A stretch of 64,000 nt of DNA from Mansonella perstans. Lineage: Eukaryota > Nematoda > Chromadorea > Rhabditida > Onchocercidae. Made by a program: the position numbers and the translations under genes. Under the pieces are notes generated by a model. The model had not been told where the DNA came from, made no database searches, and saw only the letters and a list, made by a program, of their open reading frames with translations. Positions 1 to 12,963 of the stretch are shown here, piece by piece; the stretch's first letter is position 1; each line of letters begins with the position of its first letter. The stretch is from assembly GCA_037074765.1 (NCBI GenBank), contig JBAMDO010000579.1, positions 558,001-622,000 of the forward strand, in the 5' to 3' direction.

Positions 1-87
1 AATTTTTAGAAAGTAATTTTGAGAAATTTTAATTAAAGAATATATCTTATTTAAAGATTTGTAATGAATGAAATTTTTGCATTACAG

Positions 88-561
88 TTCAATATTTTTC
101 TTCATAAATGAAAATATTTTTGAAATGATATTCACTGATGATGAATTGAATTCAATAGCCAAAGGATATCTTTGCGATATAGTCTTTTATAATGAACATG
201 GCGATTTTTTGAAAAAAAATATTAAGGTGATTCTACAATTTCGTTTAATTTTAAAAGTCCAGTTCATACAGTTCATACATTTCAGAAAGCATGTTTAAAA
301 AAACTTTTTCCTTCTTTTATTTAAATTCTTAATTTAAATACTATAAATTTAATTTAGCCTGGTGATATATTGCTTCTCACTAATGTGCATTACTATGTTA
401 TGAAAGACAGCAGTATGCCAGCTATGCTAACTATGCATGAGGGCGGTAAACGTTATAACAGAGGCATTAGAATTTTGAATGATTCTTCAAGTCAGAAAGC
501 AGAGCTACTGAAGTATGAATTCTTGATTTGTCCGAATTCAAAATATATTTTGTGCATGTAG
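88..561 (+). CDS. POT1-family telomeric ssDNA-binding protein, 3' part (second OB fold)
   Basis: Two exons are visible, 88-226 and 358-561, joined in phase 0 across a GT-AG intron (227-357); the stop is TAG at 559-561. The joined product contains DIVFYNEHG, then PGDILLLTNVHYYV, then GGKRYNRGIRIL. Human POT1, as I remember it, has DILVYDNHV, GSFLRIYSLH and GGTSYGRGIRVL in the same order and spacing, within its second OB fold. POT1 proteins bind the single-stranded G-rich telomere overhang and control telomerase access. C. elegans spreads POT1 folds over several small paralogues (POT-1, POT-2, POT-3, MRT-1), and this gene could be one of those or a longer POT1. The 5' end lies outside the window, and the reading frame enters through an acceptor ending at 87. 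The protein ends soon after the OB fold (...SKYILCM), so a human-like C-terminal TPP1-binding region is absent from this last exon. Confidence 0.72.
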
Positions 562-2263
562 CATTAGTGATACGATTGTTATGAAGTCTCGTTTTAATAC
601 ATATTAGCCTCTTTTTTTCAAATCCATTTTTTTAATCATTAGGCAAGTTTAATTCTATGCTCAACAAATTTCTTTGTAAGTTCAGAGTACCATCATCGAT
701 ACTTAACTTTATCAAAAAAGAATTTTAACTTGACTTTGCTCGTGAAATCTAAGCATCATGAAATCTTCATGATTTTATATAGTTGCAGTTTGACGAAACA
801 GTATCATAAAATTTTTTATAGTGCCGTGAAAACTTTTTTCAAAGAGGACTGTTTCGATGCAAATAGTATATGATGCTTCTCGCAATTCTGGTGTTGCTAA
901 GACTGTGGAAGAAAGAATAAATATGATTATATCTACTTCTGGTGATAACATTTGTTCTCATTCTGCATAACTGTTTCGAAAACATCATTTTATGTTTCTA
1001 ATGACACATTCTCATTGAGCTTTTGATGTATATTTCTATTGCTGATGGTACATATTAGGCATTTGCTATAGCTATTGTCAATCCACAGTAATTATCACTT
1101 CTTATTATTGATAAATGCATAAATTCGAACGCAGTGAACAATAGATTTGTTATTTTTACTGTTCATCATTTGTTGGTTCTTCATAGGCTTTTAAATCGCA
1201 CTTTTAACTTCAAAACTGACTCTTCCTGTCCTATTAAATTAACTTGCCTAATTAAACTGTGTTCGTTATTTTGCCTCTAGAAAATTGTCGATTTCGTGAT
1301 TAAGAGTAATTTGGACTCGTTATTGAGAGGAATGATTTAAAAGCATACGATGAACATCAGATGCAGTAAGAAATAAAATTATTTATCTGTTCTGGAGTTC
1401 CGTGCTTGTACAAAACAGCTCGTCCTCTTACACCTTACATAGCAACTTCAGTGGTGTATACAACCGTTAATTCTGATGGTGGACGAAAAAACATAAAATT
1501 CCTAATATGTTTTGAAGATTTTTTATTTTAAATACGTTTTAGAATGCGTAATGCAGAACAAAATTTTCTCTGTAGAGGCAATTTCAAGACGAAAGATAGC
1601 TGATGTATTAATTTCTATGTTGACATATTTGATTAAATATCTTTAATAGCTCAATAAAGTATATTTTTGTTTAACTGAAAGGCAACCTTTACCAATAAGT
1701 TATTGAAATGTAGCTGTATAAACTTGATTTGATGTCAGAAAAGGATCTGAATACTCATTGCTTTTCATGATATTGTGTAGTCACATTGCAAATGATTTAT
1801 TTGGTTTATTGTTGGTGAAAATGGAATGCAATAATTGCGATTGCTTGAAGAAACAATGAAATATGCTAATGATATGTTAAGGTAAGAAGGTTTCTTGCTG
1901 TATATAATCCTAATTTCAAAGAAGAGATTCATTTTTCTTTCGTCATATTTCTTATAGAATTTTATTAAAAAGAAAGTTCATTAGTCACAATCAGTTACTT
2001 ATTTCTATATCAGTCACAGTCAGCAATATTTTTTCAATGAATCTTTCAATTGATAATTAAAAATGAAAATATTTGAATGCGTTATTTTATGTCTGAAAAC
2101 AAAATTCCTTTTTTTTTTTACTTGAATTTACTTTTCTTTACATATTCAGTATGAGCATTATATTTTATTTATAATTCAGTTTGATTAACTTGTAAAATAT
2201 GAGTTTAACAACAAATAACAGCAACAGTAGTTACTATCACAGTAAATAGTAGTTGTACCATCA
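562..2263. other. Intergenic region between convergent genes
   Basis: No coding exon was recognised. The stretch holds the 3' flank of the POT1-like gene (AATAAA near 1373 and 1653) and the 3' flank of the minus-strand gene ending at 2264. Composition is AT-rich with scattered short stop-limited frames. Confidence 0.5.
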
Positions 2264-5200
2264 TCATTGCAGCAATCGAGCCATTGTTTTGAATTTATTT
2301 TCGATGATTTCCACTCTTGCTTCTAATCTCATACAATCTTTTTTCAGTTCACGATTATCTTTTTTCAGTTGAGCATTTTGATGCCTTAGTTGCTCGATTT
2401 CCCATTCCAACTCATCTCGTGCCATATGGGTTGCTCTGTAATAGTTCTTTTTATAATTGTTTGCAAATCATTTCACGAATAGCTACAACATATGCATCAC
2501 TGAAAAGTTTATTTACGAGGAGGAATGAGCATAGTAATAAAAAGATGCATCTTCTTGGTAATCTGGCCGATAATTTATCACAGAATGTTCAGTAATAAGA
2601 TACAGTACACGTCCGTCCAGCTTACATTGCATTTCAAATTTCAAATCACTATTGGGAAATTTCCCTTTTTTTTCCTGCAGTTTTTATTTTCGGAATAAAT
2701 GAGCTTATTCTCCAGGAAGGAAAAATGGACCGTGGTCATTTCGTGAAGTAAAAAGAAATTCTGTGGTCTTATTTGATCATTCGTGAAGTAGAAGGAAATT
2801 CTATGGTCTTATTTACCGTGCCCTATCCATTCAATCTAATTACTTTCCCACACAACAACCGTCTTTCGATCAAGGCATATCTCTCTCATCCTCCTTGAGT
2901 TTATGAAACTGTAACTGATAGAATGTTTGTATCGACCTATTGACAGAGTGGACTTTCATGTTATTTTTTCAAATCATAAATTTAGTCCTTTCACCTTAAA
3001 TAGTTTTTAAAAAAATTGAATTTCATCCTTATCCAAAATCAATTACTCAGATTTTCTGTAGTTCTTCCTAATTTGCTCGATAATAAGTCAGGGCAACGAC
3101 TGCTACAAGGAGAATGCATAAGGAACTTTTTTATTTTGAAGTTAGGCAATTCGTAGACCTGTTTTCTGTTGAAGTCCAAAAAATTTGCTAGTGAGAAATT
3201 TAGATGCCTTTTGATTTGGAAGTCTTTCAGCAAGCATTTTTTAAAAAAACACACTTTTCAAGTTTATTAACTGTTGAATCGATCATGAAACTGTCTATTC
3301 TCTGAATGGATTGCAATGCTTTTAATCTGATCACTTCGCCCAATTTCTCTTCCATCCGAGCTGCCAAATTTGTTTTGTAATGTAACTGTGCACGCCTTGC
3401 TAATTCGGCTACTGGTTTCCAGTTGATTGTTTTCTTCAAAAAAACATTTCTTTTTCTTCTCTTTTTTTTCAGAACAAGCAATACATACATTAAACATCCA
3501 AAATTAGTATTTTCTTAAGCATCTAGAAGTTTTCCTACTAATTATTTACATTGATTTGTTGCTATCAAAGATGAATAAGTAAATATCCGTTTATAAATTT
3601 ACATCATTTACATAAATTTACATCATTTCCATTTGTCTTTTTTAAATAAATTTATATAAATATCGCAAAACTTACATCGTTTCTACCTTCTATCATCTCT
3701 TTTGCTTTTTCCACTATGCAGAAAGTTTGGTCAAGTAATTCACCGTACGGAAAGCAACAGACACCTGAAAGAATAGCAATGCTATAAATATAATCTAAGA
3801 TGAATGTCTTTTTTTTTGTGTTAATCAACAATTATTTCTATTATGAAGTATTTAATTCTTAGCAAAGAAAATAATATTAACCTTCATCCATAGCTGGACG
3901 TAATATATCAACGGGATTGAGAATATGCACTTGTACACTGGTTAAAATGGAAAGTACATCGTGGAGATTGGGCTCAGAACGTACACGTCGTTGACATTCT
4001 GTTAATAATTTATCCGCTTTTCTAATTAGTTCATGATAACCACTGTTCATTGCCTGTCCACATAGTTCATCCCAGTACGGATGAACCTGTCTTAGTTCGC
4101 CTAACTAAAATTCATTTATCAATTAAATTCATGTTAATAACTAAAAAATTGAGAGTTATCATCAGTGACAAAATTTTTTTAATTTTGCATCAATTTTAAA
4201 TTAAAGATTTGAAATGAATACAGTTGAGGTCATTCATGTAACTCATTCACTCATTTAATTAGCTTATGCAAAGAGCAAGCATTAGTCCGTTTATTTGACC
4301 ATTGTGAAAGTTATTTAATGATAAATGGAATTTCTATTCAGGTGGTATTCGAACTTAATTTACCACTTATCTCGAATTCAGTGTTGTTTGAAGCAGCTTA
4401 TTATGAACAGCTTTCATGGAATTCTATCTCACCTCTTTGTAGGAAAACTTTTTGAAAACCAATTGAAGCACTTGTACTGAAGGCATTTCTTCATTAGCAA
4501 ACCTACGTACTGTTGAAATATCATCCTTGAAAGGAAGCCTGAAAGCATGAAAATTATCTCAGATTATTATTCTCTCAGAGCTGAAAGTAATATTTGTAGG
4601 TTTAAATCAGTTCACCACATTTGCATGTGCTTTTAAGCATCTGATAAATAAGGTACCAATTAATACAAAAAAGCTAATCCTCTGAGTTTTAATATTCAAT
4701 ACATTAGATTCAGTTATCACGCACGACGAACTAATTCTAATGAAATATTTATAGATTTGGAAGTAAATTAATTTTACATCACTGAAGTTCAAAAGGATGG
4801 TGATAATTATTAAAATCGGGGAAGTCGGTAATATGAACTGTTGAATTTTTCTTAAACATCACTTTTTAATGTAGATGGGCTTTCATTATTTTAGAATTTG
4901 TTGAGAATAAGCGAAGAAACAGTTTAGATATCAATTTTTCTACCATAGAACCTCAGAGCAACGTCTAAAGAGAATCATAAGCAATGTACAATCATGTTCG
5001 ATATATAAATTCAAATTTTGAATTTGTGACAGGAATGATTTAGATGAAATATTGCTTGAAGAAAAAGGAATTGCAATCTTTTATATTTCTGGATTTTTAC
5101 AATGATTTAAAGCATTTCCATAACGTTTTCATTGAAATTTTATTCATCTATTTGAGTTTGAATTTCACCATCATCGATAAATAACAAATCGTAGTTTAGA

Positions 5201-8200
5201 AGCAATGAACCTACAGAAAATGCGTGCCATTGAACGGAAGAGAAACTGGAAGTACTGAAACTATTTGAAAAAATTTGTATTTTTTTCTGAAAGTGGTACA
5301 ACTGTAGACATAGATCAGCGATCGTGGAAAATGATCTGTCGCGTAGGATATTATTTTCAGCTTATTCAACTCATTTCTTTCATTTTTTCTTGTACTGAAT
5401 TAGCAATGATAGCTACCAGAGATGATTTGAAAGGAATCTTTAACTTTTCTCATTTTCTCTAAATTAATGCCCACTCTTTAACCATCTGTTTCTTTCCCGA
5501 AAAAAAAAAACAAACTTCGATTCGTCAATTCTAATGTGGAATCACAGCTTTTTTTTTACGAGGAATATATTTGATTTTTCCGCTTTCAGTTGCAGTTGAG
5601 TATTTAAAACTATTCCGTCAGATTTCATAAAAGGAGATGAAATAAAAAATCAAATATAAAGTGTTAGTCATTTACGATTTAAAAAGAAAAAAAACAAATG
5701 AAGAGAAAAACATCATTTTGCTTTAAGTATAAAGGATGCATTACATACTGGCTTCATTTGTCAAAAAATTATTTTTTAACATTTCCTTATCACTGAGGAA
5801 CATTTTAATCGTAGTTTGATTTTTTCGAAGATTATGAAAATTTTGTTACCTCTGCAGGCTGTCAACACCATCAGACAAGAAGCTGCTCGGGAAAGTTGAG
5901 TTGACATGTGTCGACGCGGAAAATCCCATCCGAATCAACGGGTCACGTTCACTCAAATAATGATTTGGCATGCTGTGACCATTAGTTAACTCTACAGATT
6001 TATCCCAGTCTTTTGATTTTTCTTTTTCTTCTTCTTCCAGAATTCTTCCAACTTTCTTATTCATTTCGCATTTGATGCTATTGCGGTGTTTTGTAGATAA
6101 TGCAGGCTGATTGTTGTGGTTGTAAATGGTGCAAGCAAGTTGCTGTATTATGTTGTCATCTTTGACAGAAGTAACAGTATTATCAGAAGTGCTAAGGTGA
6201 TCGTTGTCAGTCGTTTTTAAGCTTGTTTCAGATGTCGGAATCGAATCAGATACCGCAAATTCAGTTGCATTCATCGATCCGGTTTGTTTCACCATCGATT
6301 GGCTGCGTTCGTGTTCATCCAATTTATTACCTTCTGTACATTTTGTTGGTTTTTCGCTATCCGAATCAACAAGCGAAACTCCTGAATCCACGGAACCGTC
6401 ACCATTTATATAGTTTTCACCACGCATAGAGTTCATTAATGAATTTTGTGCCTTCAAGATTACTGTTTCATTAATATCAACGGAAATGTCATTTCCGGTT
6501 TTCGTATCGCTGTCCGCAACTCTGACTGTTGTTGATGCTGTAATTGTTGAAGCAAGTTTTTTACGAACAATTTTTTGTCCGTTACTACTTTTGTTCGTCT
6601 TTAGTGCAGTTGTTTTTCCATTAGTTTCTGTATCGGTAGCGCTTTTGTCCATTAATGATTTCTTACCAATTTTTTTGCTTGTTTTCGGTTTCGGTAGTTG
6701 CGATGCTTGTGTTTGCTTAAGCTCACTTAACCACAAAATGATACTCTCCGCATAAATTTTGATCGGTTTCGTTTGCGCATGGAATATATGGAATTGAGTG
6801 GAACCTGACCGTAGTTCCATAACTAGAAAGTACCAATTGATTCCAAGTTTCTCGTTGAAAACTTTTTGCAACGGTGTTTCCCAGTCATTACCACCTTCCA
6901 GAACCAAATGTAAACAATCACCAGCAAGCCCATCCGTAACAATCACGCCTTCCTAAAATATAAAACTGATTATAAATGATTATAAATCGTTCTTCTTGAA
7001 AACTTTCTTTCATCTAATTGATGTGACGTAGCCAATGAAATTCCGTTTGTACGGAAATCTCAGCTAACATGTAAGAGAGTTATTTATTATTCATCATTTT
7101 TTTTGTCCATCATTCACTCATATTTTTTAATTTGTTTGAACTTCAAGTAGCGAGCATATTATTAATAGAGTTAGAAAAGTATTTTTCATGTCTGAAAAGT
7201 CGTGAGATGAGGAAATTTCTTCGCAAATAAATGTAAAGCATTTACTTTTGTTGCAATTGTTAGAGTTATAGGACAGAATTAGTTCATGCATAATCGTTGA
7301 TCAAGTTGGAGAAATAGTAAGATATTTTCATAGAGAAAATTCATTTGGGTTATTTTATAACATTAGGAGCATATATAAATTCTTTTATTTCACAGTGTTG
7401 ACCAACAAATTAATCAGACTTAAATAATAAACTGAAGAAACTTTTTTAAACTAATATATCAATTTTTTTCTTATGAAATGAATATTTTCTTGTAACTTCC
7501 TGTTAAATATCGTAAATAGTTCCGGAAAATATCTTTAGTTGTCATTTAATAGTTCCATTTCTTTTTGTGACAAAAAAATCACATCTTTTTCTATTTACAT
7601 AATCACTTGTCTGTCCCATATTTCATTCATATGGTCGATTTTACTCCAAACTTCGCGGCAAACAATCTTTCAACCAAATAACAAACAATTCTTGGATAGC
7701 GGAATCTTACCGAAATGGTAGAAACTTGATGAAAATCCTTCGGCACATCGGAGCCTGAAGGCAACAAATAAATTTTTTTGCCTAATCCGTGGAATGCCAA
7801 GTTGAATGGTGGTTCAGTGAGTTCGGGTGACATTTCCACACTGCATTCGGCGCTTTGAAATTCTTCACAAATCGCATTTTGTATATCTGCAAAAAATAGG
7901 AGTTAGTTTGCAAAAGTTGCAATTTTGGTATCGAATTCTAAGTGTTGGTTAATTTAAAGCTCAGTCTCAAATACTTCGGAATAACATGAATAATAAAAAG
8001 GAAAAATGGGATTCAGGCTTTACACTATGTAGCTTGTGTAACCACTTTTAAACTGTTTTCAGTGAAATATATTTTTATCTTAAATAATAAAATGAATTTT
8101 TTACTTCTTTAATTCAATAATTTTCTATTAAAAAGAAAACCTGAAATTTCATCCATGAAAATAATCTATTAAATTTTAATTTTCTTTTAAAAAATCTTTA

Positions 8201-9921
8201 ATAATAAGTATGAGGAAAAAAATAAAGCTATTGCGGAGATTACTACAATTCTGAAAATTATTTGATATCCATAGGTTAAAGAAATCGAAATGATAATGAC
8301 AGATTTTTAAAAGAAAAAGTTCGTGGAAAAACTTAAGAAAAGAATTTCTCGAAGGAATGTATCTTTGAAAAAATTTAAAGCTTCCTAATTAGTTTAAAAA
8401 CGAACAGCGAGTTATTTTGATGTTGTAATATATTTTTTAGTTTATTGATGTTTTTTCTATGCTACGGCTTCATACATGTTCAACACCTGGCAAAACAGCT
8501 AGCATTTCAAAAAATGAAAATCTGTACAAGTTAGGATAAATTTTTGTTTGATTTCAAAATATTGCATTCACAGATTTCAGAATGCTTCATTTTAGAAACA
8601 CTGCTTTTAAGGTCATAGAAAGCCTTCTTGAAATTTAACTTTTGAAACTGACCAATCAATATCCAATATGAAAGTGAAACCTGGCTAAAATTTTTGAAGT
8701 TTTATTTAAAAGAAAAGTTTTTTTTTCTTTTTTTTTTTTTTTTTTTTTTTGAAGTTTTCTAATGAAACGAGGATATTTTGATGATGATAGCCCATGACTG
8801 GAAATAAAAAACTAGTTCTTTTTTCGCACAGAATTTTCTATCATATTTTCAGTAATGCCTTTGATCGAAGATGGAATTCTTTGTAACAAGTTTTTGGTAG
8901 AGGAGAAAGTGCAAGAGATAGTACTGGTAGGAGTAAGCTTAAGTTATTTAAGATAAACATAATTTATTGAAATGAATAAAAAACTTTTCAATAAGATGAC
9001 AATAATAATCCACAGCAAGATAGAAATTGGAAATTTGCCTCTAAGGTCAAATTTTGTCCTATTTGTCTGTTTAATTATTGCTTCTGTTTGCCATGAAGTT
9101 CTGCTATACCTAGGCAAGACGCTGGGTACATATGTCTATGTCAGGAACCAATAAGACAAAGCCACCATTGTTCAATACAAGAAGAATATCTGAAGGAAGA
9201 TTTTGTAATAAGGAAACTTTGTAATAATAAATATTAGAGTGGAAGAAAATTGACAGTTTAGGTTTCTATTAGAATTGGAAAGTATTCACAGATTTTCTTG
9301 ATACTTTGTCAAGTCGATAAAGTCTGCTTTAATTAAGAGGTTGTTTTTGTCCATTTTACTCATATATAGAAATCTTGGGATGCTCATTTTTTCACTTATA
9401 CTATAAACTTCGAATTATTGTATTTTTTACAATGTTCTCAGCATCCCATATTAGATATAGGAATGCAAATTTTAAATTTTAGACGATGAGATAATTTGGA
9501 ACTTGCTTGAAGTTTTCGCTTCTACTTACCGGAAAAATTCGTGAACAAAAAGTGAATCACAAAAGTCAAAACAAGAAGATTTCAGCAATCTCACTGTAAG
9601 TAAATCGGATACATAATTTAATCAATTCGTTTTAAAGCTCTTTAAAGAATTATGGAAAAGACTGCAATAAAACATGATTCAGAATTGTCATTAGATATTC
9701 TTATACAATGATTATGATATCTATATTATGATCTATCTCCTTCAAGATTTATCTTTATTGAGTTTAAAGAATTTAGAATACTTTTTTAAATTTTCGATCA
9801 CAAAAGGGTCAAATGATTGATAATGTAAGCAACTGATCTGTATAGATGCAATGGAAAATATACCTGGGAGACAGTTATGGAGCATTGGGAGTGATTCATC
9901 CATTCTTTCATATTGATCCAT
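2264..9921 (-). CDS. Unidentified 701-aa protein with C-terminal leucine zipper (8 exons)
   Basis: Exons in coding order: 9921-9864, 7886-7711, 6952-5850, 4538-4433, 4104-3882, 3764-3676, 3433-3255, 2435-2264. All phases agree and the sum is 2106 nt (701 residues plus stop). The ATG at 9921 is preceded by TTCATTCAG, a good trans-splice acceptor, leaving a UTR of about 14 nt. Residues 1-160 look globular (IYLLPSGSDV; GVIVTDGLAGDCLHLVLEGG; WYFLVMELRSG). Residues about 165-435 are Ser/Thr/Asp/Asn-rich and probably disordered. Residues 446-644 are predicted mostly helical (FANEEMPSVQVLQLVFKKF; VHPYWDELCGQ; VAELARRAQLHYKTNLAARM). Residues 654-689 form a heptad run with Leu at 654, 661, 668, 675 and 682 and Ile at 689. 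I do not recognise the family. The acceptor of exon 7 (TTTTTTTGAAG) is the weakest junction. Confidence 0.72.
2737..2815. repeat. Two-copy direct repeat, about 40 bp
   Basis: The segment TTCGTGAAGTA-AAAGAAATTCT-TGGTCTTATTT is present twice in tandem, starting near 2739 and 2780, with a few mismatches. It lies in the intron between the last two exons of the minus-strand gene. Confidence 0.7.
8720..8751. repeat. Poly-T tract
   Basis: A run of about 30 nearly uninterrupted T lies inside the first large intron of the minus-strand leucine-zipper gene. Simple low-complexity sequence; no function is inferred. Confidence 0.85.
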
Positions 9922-10614
9922 GCTCAATTCCCGATCTGAATGGAAGTACTGGTGTGAAAGAAGTAACTTTTCGCCCTTCTTCTTCTGATTAACGAAGATA
10001 AAGAAAGAATGATCGAAGGAAAAAGCGGATGACGATCTTCACATTAAACGCTTCTGCTACTGCAACATTGTCGTGCCGAACCAAAACAGTTGTTACTGCT
10101 AGTTGTACAATGCAGGAGGAAGAAGAACAACATCGCTACAAGACTGAGTAAGCAAATAATCAGATGCTGAAGAGAGGCTTCAAGTTATCTTTATCATATC
10201 GCAATTGCAAGGAGGCAGGGAAAGAAAGGACTCAACTTCAAATTCAAAAATTTAAACTACTCTCACTTCACAATTTGTTGACTTATTGATAGTGAAGACA
10301 GGATATAGTAAGCATTGAAATATGAGAGGATCAATATGAATGAAATGTTAAAAACCATCAAATCTTTTGCTTACTTAATGATTTATTAGATTTGTGTAAA
10401 GTTTTGGAATATTTTATGACATATAATAAGTAAAGTTTCCATGCAATTTTCCTGGAATTATTTCACGATCTTCCATTTTTCTCTAAATACTTCTATATAG
10501 CCAAAAAGAAGTATATGCCTTTCAAATAGATGAAAGTGAATTATTTCCAAGAAAAGGTAAAGATCAAAGTCTTAGAAATCATCCTCTGACATCGGTGGCA
10601 ACAATTCCATTTCA
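9922..10614. other. Upstream region of the minus-strand gene; small open frame at 10029
   Basis: This is the likely promoter of the leucine-zipper gene starting at 9921. On the plus strand a 40-codon open frame (ATG at 10029, TAA at 10149-10151) ends in GA-GTAAGC, which resembles a splice donor, so it could be a first exon of a divergent transcript. No downstream partner exon was found, and chance is equally likely. Confidence 0.3.
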
Positions 10615-11220
10615 TTCCCTAACCTGTTCTCATTGACCAAAATGGAGAGAAACTTGAAAATACTCAAGTCAACACCTATTACGACTTGTTAAAAGCTGAG
10701 AAAGTTCTTTTTAAACTATATGAAGATAGATTATAACGAGTGGAACAATTAAGGAAGCAAATGTTCTGAGAGTTTTCGGAGATATCAGTGAAATAAATGC
10801 TAAAGACAATTATAAGCTAATGGTTGACAGCAGTTCATCGATGAATGATGAGAGCTGTGTGTTTAAATAGTATGAAAAAATGAGAAATCGGATAGGTTTT
10901 AGCCGGTGAACAATACGACAAGATATTTGCGACATAGTCATTTTCCTGTTTAGACTACAATCGAAGGAGGGAAACTAAATAAATTAATAAATATTAATGA
11001 AAAGGGCAATTATTAGTTGATGAAATTGCTAGCCTGGACGAGTACTGTGCTAATGATATTGAAAAATTGCAGCAATGTAAGCATTAGAGAGTGGGCAGTT
11101 TTTGGGAGAATATTTGAAGGTATGCATTTGATGAAAGAGAAACAAGTGAATTAGCTGTCATTTCTTCACGTTTATGATGAAGAGATTTTGAAGAGTTGGA
11201 AAAGGTTGAAAAGATGATTT
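10615..11220 (+). pseudogene. Decayed coding relic, coiled-coil-like, family unknown
   Basis: One frame reads LIDQNGEKLENTQVNTYYD, then LLKAEKVLFKLYEDRL, an in-frame stop, then RVEQLRKQM, another stop and EFSEISVK. Further on, after more stops or frame changes, come VLAGEQYDKIFA and LLVDEIASLDEYCANDIEKL. The charged, heptad-like composition is unlike the AT-rich flanks, but no open frame survives and no splice sites rescue the stops. I read this as an old pseudogene or retrocopy of a coiled-coil protein. Chance composition cannot be excluded without a search. Confidence 0.3.
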
Positions 11221-12963
11221 TAAAGTTGTTTTTATATATGAATTTAAAAAAAAAAAAAAAAACATTGACAATTATTTGAGTGACAGAAACAGAATTTATT
11301 ATGTTGTAAGAAAGAATTTTGACAAACCATATTTATTATTAAATGAAACTTTTCGCCATAAAGCTTTTTAAGAACAGTTCTGCTGCTTGAATAAATAAAT
11401 GAATCCTACTATTAATGAGACGGAATCATTCATTTATTTGCAACAGAACTGATAGAAAGATTTCATTTTCCGGGAAATAAATCACAATTAAAGATGAGTG
11501 AACGTTACATATCGTCTAATATTGATCTGTTTGCCGTTTGCCATACTTTTATTGATTATGAAGGCTATAATTATAAAATATTTTAGAAAAGAAAGTTGTT
11601 GCTCAGAATGTTTGGAGAATAGCTTTCATATTAGTATAGCAGTATGTAATGTGAAGCCTATTATTCTAATGCTTAGTAGAAAGCAATTTATAGGATTAAT
11701 TTAAGTTAAGAAATGAACATTTGGATTCATATTATTACATCTTTTATAGTGTACCATTTATTTCTCATCTAACATGAAGCGTTAGTTTAATTTATTAATT
11801 ACATTTCCTGCTATAAATTCATATATCAATTTCAAGCAATGAAATATGTATGAACAATAAAAGTATCGCAGAATACTATTTATTTAATTTACTATTTATC
11901 CAGATGGGAATTGAGAATATTGCATTATTTGAAGGAAATTGAAGAGATCATTTCGTCATGGAGTAGAAAAAGAATTTCAATTGAATTTTTTATTCAGTTT
12001 TGATAAATACGTTTTTGTGTTAGCGCTTTTTCAACTTTTAAATTTACGCGAATAGTTTATAATTGCGCTATCCATCACTGCTACATAAACGCTCAACTCC
12101 TGTGTTCTAATGCATTATTTACGATAAAATGTTGAAGTTATCAGCAATGTTTAATAAAATTTTATTTTCAGATCATAAAAAAGTTACCGCCTAGCTCCTT
12201 GTTGCTTATTACTAATTGTTAGCAACATCTTGAAAATTGCTGCTGCAGAAATAGCAACAATAAGTGACTCAAAGCCGTAAAATCAATTATGTCTTTCGGC
12301 GGGTCGTTTCACATATTGTATGGAACATTCATGAAGTAAAGATTGCTCATACCGTAAAATGGAATTTCACTGATATGCTTAAATATAAAAATATGTATCG
12401 AATCATAGTGAAACTGTAGAAGATGAGTTAGAATTCAACTATAACTGCATAAAATGATTCAAACTGATCAGGTTTCGTTAAATTTGTGTGTCCATCGAAT
12501 TTTTCAATAACTTTCAACAACATAATATAGTTGTTTTCCTGGATGTCAGTTACCGTTTTTTCGTATTTTCAAATATTACAGTTCATTTCTTAGTATATAT
12601 TCTTAGATTTCAATCTCAAATGATATTTTTTTATCAATCATTAAACTTTTCGAGCTCTTAACTTGCTTCTGATTTATCTTGGAAATTTTACAAATAAGAC
12701 TTTGTGGGAAATAAGAAGAAGCATGGAATGGCTTCATAAAATTTTAACAAATGAACTTCAGAAATATGTTTATAATTTAGACGAATCTTTTAGTTCAAAG
12801 TGTTCTGACAAGCACTACAGTGGAATTAAATCTAAGCAACAATTTTGATAAGTAGAAAAAGAATAGTCTGTGAATGTGCATCTTTTGAAAGTTTTCATCC
12901 CCACTCCATAACTGCGTTACCTATCAGATGAAAATTATTAGATAAGTTTCATTAAAACCACTT
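11221..12963. other. Intergenic, no gene recognised
   Basis: AT-rich sequence with only short frames (for example 11498-11704 and 12663-12848 on the plus strand). These show no recognisable protein pattern and no supporting splice structure. Confidence 0.5.

Noticed and set aside
7711..9921. Resemblance of the N-terminus of the 701-aa protein to C11orf54 (DUF1907): spacing of LTEPPF and YLLP
   Set aside because: Only a short stretch matches from memory. The zinc-binding His motif and the rest of the fold are absent, and the remainder of the protein is unlike that family.
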